The notes below the pieces were generated by a model. The model was not told where the DNA came from. It searched no databases and saw only the letters and a program-made list of their open reading frames with translations. Below are positions 41,165 through 42,683 of a stretch of 42,683 nucleotides of DNA, piece by piece. This DNA comes from Henriciella sp. Lineage in GTDB: Bacteria; Pseudomonadota; Alphaproteobacteria; Caulobacterales; Hyphomonadaceae. Numbering within the stretch: position 1 is the first letter of the stretch; each line of letters begins with the position of its first letter. Both the position numbers and the translations under genes were made by a program. The DNA lies in assembly GCA_029238175.1 (NCBI GenBank), contig JAQWGO010000035.1, positions 1 through 42,683 of the forward strand, in the 5' to 3' direction.

Positions 41165-42019
41165 CTAGGTTGAGGCGTCAAAGTAGGGCTTATCGCCCGC
41201 AATAGTAACGCGTTCCATGATGCGAACATTTGGGAAATAGTCGCTGGCTGCGTAATGCTGGCACGCGCGATTATCCCAGAAGGCGAGAGAGCCGGGCGCC
41301 CAGCGGAAGCGGCACTGATATTCCGGCAACCAAGCGCGGTGATAGAGGTATTTCAGGAGCTGGTCGCTTTCGTCTCTGTCCATGCCTTTAATATAATCGG
41401 TGAAGGCGACGTTGACGTAGATAAGACGCTTTCCAGTTTCTGGATGCGTGCGGATGACGGGGTGTTCCTTGGGCGGGAAGCGTTCGTGCAGTTTGGACGC
41501 ATCTTTGTTTAAGCGTTTGGCAAAGACGCGGGCAATATCATGCACGGCGGTCATCTCGCAGAGGCGGTTTTGCAGGCCTTCGTCTAAGTCTTCATAAGCG
41601 AGAACCATGTTTGAAAAGAGCGTGTCGCCGCCGATTTCAGGAAGCTCAATCGCGCGCAGGATTGAGCCAAGGCTGGGTTCTTCGCGCCAGGTGACATCCG
41701 AATGCCAATTATTCTCTATGCCCCGAGAGTTTGGACCGTGTGCGATCCGCAATACTTCTGGGTCAGGTTGGTTCTTTGGCGTGGCCGGATGGATTTCTAA
41801 ATCGCCAAACGCGCGGGCAAAGTCGAGATGTTGAGCGCGGGTTAGCTCGTGCTGATCTCTGAAGAACACGACCTGATATTTTAAGAGCGCGGCGCGGACT
41901 TCTTTGATCAGCGTATCGTCAGGATTGGTGAGATCAGCACCGAGTAGTTCTGCCCCAATGTTTGGTGAAAGCAGATGAGGCTCAAAGCGTGTGAACTCTG
42001 TGGCGGCGTCGTAGGCCAT
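41165..42019 (-). CDS. TauD-type taurine/sulfonate dioxygenase
   Basis: The 284-residue protein closely follows TauD: IGAELLGADLTNPDD at the start, ENNWHSDVTWREEPSLGS with the iron ligands His and Asp, LPEIGGDTLFSNMVLAYEDLD, and FWDNRACQHYAASDY with the distal His, then the 2-oxoglutarate Arg in RIMERVTIAGDKP. The enzyme releases sulfite from taurine or another organosulfonate in the cytoplasm. TauD usually sits with a tauABC importer, which is not seen here. It stands alone upstream of mnmA. With the sulfatase this window holds two routes that free sulfur from organic compounds. Confidence 0.93.
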   Translation of the reverse strand: MAYDAATEFTRFEPHLLSPNIGAELLGADLTNPDDTLIKEVRAALLKYQVVFFRDQHELTRAQHLDFARAFGDLEIHPATPKNQPDPEVLRIAHGPNSRGIENNWHSDVTWREEPSLGSILRAIELPEIGGDTLFSNMVLAYEDLDEGLQNRLCEMTAVHDIARVFAKRLNKDASKLHERFPPKEHPVIRTHPETGKRLIYVNVAFTDYIKGMDRDESDQLLKYLYHRAWLPEYQCRFRWAPGSLAFWDNRACQHYAASDYFPNVRIMERVTIAGDKPYFDAST

Positions 42020-42089
42020 GCGCGTTCCTCCCAGAACTTTTCTGGGACGCTAGCATGAGAACTAGAAGAGTTGAATTCTTGTTTTGGCT

Positions 42090-42362
42090 TTAGACGGTCT
42101 CGAAGTCGTTCGGCGCTTTAACGGCGTTGGGTTCTTTTTGCTTGCGCGGTTTGGGCAGCAAACGAAAACGGCTCTGGCACCACGCGAAGTCAACGCCGAC
42201 ATCGATGAGTGCGTCGGAGCGCCCACAGGGGCACATGAAGGGCAGGACGCCATATATCGTATAGGTTTCGCCCTGCACGAGGGGAACAGGGTCGCCCGTT
42301 ACATGGTTGGGCGCTGCATTCACACAGAGGACAAGATCGCCGTCGTTAGGATCGTAGGACAT
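42090..42362 (-). CDS. Small protein with a CPCG motif, unrecognised
   Basis: The 90-residue protein begins MSYDPNDGDLVLCVNAAPNH, continues LVQGETYTIYGVLPFMCPCG, and ends with a basic, proline-rich tail (LLPKPRKQKEPN). The compact beta-rich composition and the cysteines (CVN, CPCG, WCQSRF) suggest a small metal-binding or disulfide domain. I recognise no family beyond resemblance to short hypothetical proteins in phage-rich alphaproteobacterial regions. It follows the partial gene at the right edge, on the same strand, by 69 bp. Confidence 0.6.
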   Translation of the reverse strand: MSYDPNDGDLVLCVNAAPNHVTGDPVPLVQGETYTIYGVLPFMCPCGRSDALIDVGVDFAWCQSRFRLLPKPRKQKEPNAVKAPNDFETV

Positions 42363-42431
42363 GAGCGAGCCTTTAGCATAGAGTGTGCGGCTGGGCTATT
42401 GGGCGTTGGTTCGATTTATATCCAAACGGTC

Positions 42432-42683
42432 CTAATCGGTGCTTTTACTTGGATTGTATATCTCGCGAATGAATTCTGGCGGGTTGTCAGTGCCAGTATG
42501 GGCGGGGGTTCGAAGGCCGCCTTCGCTGTGGTCTTTGAGCGCGCGGTAAAGATACCATTCAGCGGCTTTGCCCTCGGCGCGGGCCAGTTTGGCAAGATCG
42601 CTCAATAAATACATGTGTGTTCGCAACCGCGCGGTTACTTCATCTTGAACTAGCTTGCCGTTTTGATCGCGCGCGATCGCTCC
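42432..42683 (-). CDS. Unrecognised gene running off the right edge
   Basis: The frame is open to the last base of the window, so the true start is outside; an internal TTG at 42624 is not the likely start. The visible 83 residues read GAIARDQNGKLVQDEVTARL, then MYLLSDLAKLARAEGKAAEW and YLYRALKDHSEGG, mostly helical and charged, ending YNPSKSTD. I recognise no family. It may be co-transcribed with the 90-residue protein next to it. Confidence 0.55.
   Translation of the reverse strand, partial: GAIARDQNGKLVQDEVTARLRTHMYLLSDLAKLARAEGKAAEWYLYRALKDHSEGGLRTPAHTGTDNPPEFIREIYNPSKSTD

Noticed and set aside
41165-42019. Apparent loss of a His in RIMERVTIAG compared with RIMHRATI of TauD
   Set aside because: The distal iron ligand of TauD is the His of QHYA, which is present; the changed His is not a ligand, so no loss of function is implied.
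1-42683. CRISPR arrays, tRNA or rRNA genes, insertion sequences and prophage structural genes
   Set aside because: No regularly spaced repeats, no T-loop or acceptor-stem patterns, no transposase frames or terminal inverted repeats were seen on reading either strand.

Overview
The window looks like a chromosomal piece of an alphaproteobacterium of the Caulobacterales/Hyphomonadaceae kind. The main evidence is a full-length CtrA cell-cycle regulator with several GANTC sites in its promoter, a SciP (DUF1153) gene, and a flagellar block in the Caulobacter-like order fliF-fliG-flbE-fliN. Moderate GC content, a large TonB-dependent receptor, a sulfatase and TauD-type dioxygenases fit a marine or aquatic heterotroph. 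The genus cannot be named from the sequence alone.

Region 1 (1-11.5 kb) is an accessory catabolic island. It holds the end of a haloalkane-dehalogenase-like hydrolase, a TonB-dependent receptor, a TetR regulator, a membrane-anchored Cys-type sulfatase, a tandem DsbA/2-hydroxychromene-2-carboxylate isomerase-like protein and a metallo-beta-lactamase-fold hydrolase. Facing these is a four-gene operon: GST, DUF1330, a formylglycine-generating-enzyme-like lipoprotein, and a membrane-tethered DUF1330-like protein. Three inverted repeats TGGCA-N7-TGCCA and one near-copy lie in front of the receptor, the sulfatase and the GST operon, so the island looks like one TetR-controlled regulon. The likely logic is outer-membrane import, maturation of the sulfatase, desulfation, then cytoplasmic processing by dehalogenase, GST and isomerase-type enzymes.

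Region 2 (11.5-18 kb) begins with a 529-bp intergenic stretch that has a strong terminator and a possible small RNA. A MarR gene follows, divergent from an operon of zinc alcohol dehydrogenase, GST-like protein and PaaI-type thioesterase. Then come a cyclophilin lipoprotein, a secreted nuclease, and a LuxR protein fused to an alpha/beta-hydrolase fold whose catalytic triad appears lost.

Region 3 (18-30 kb) is mostly housekeeping: hemW, rdgB, rph, an acyltransferase, hrcA, grpE and dnaK (with a sigma-32-like promoter), with several accessory genes between them. Region 4 (29.6-32.1 kb) carries a TauD-family dioxygenase, a sulfotransferase-like gene and a frameshifted methyltransferase.

Region 5 (32.1-37.5 kb) reads leftwards sciP, a very short fliF, fliG, flbE-like, fliN, flhF with degenerate GTPase motifs, flhG, then ctrA. 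The 215-residue FliF keeps only the third ring-building region, the second membrane segment and the FliG-binding tail. Region 6 (37.5-42.7 kb) has a membrane protein, an AraC-type regulator broken by a frameshift in a six-base homopolymer, mnmA, a second TauD-type dioxygenase and two unrecognised small genes, the last running off the window.
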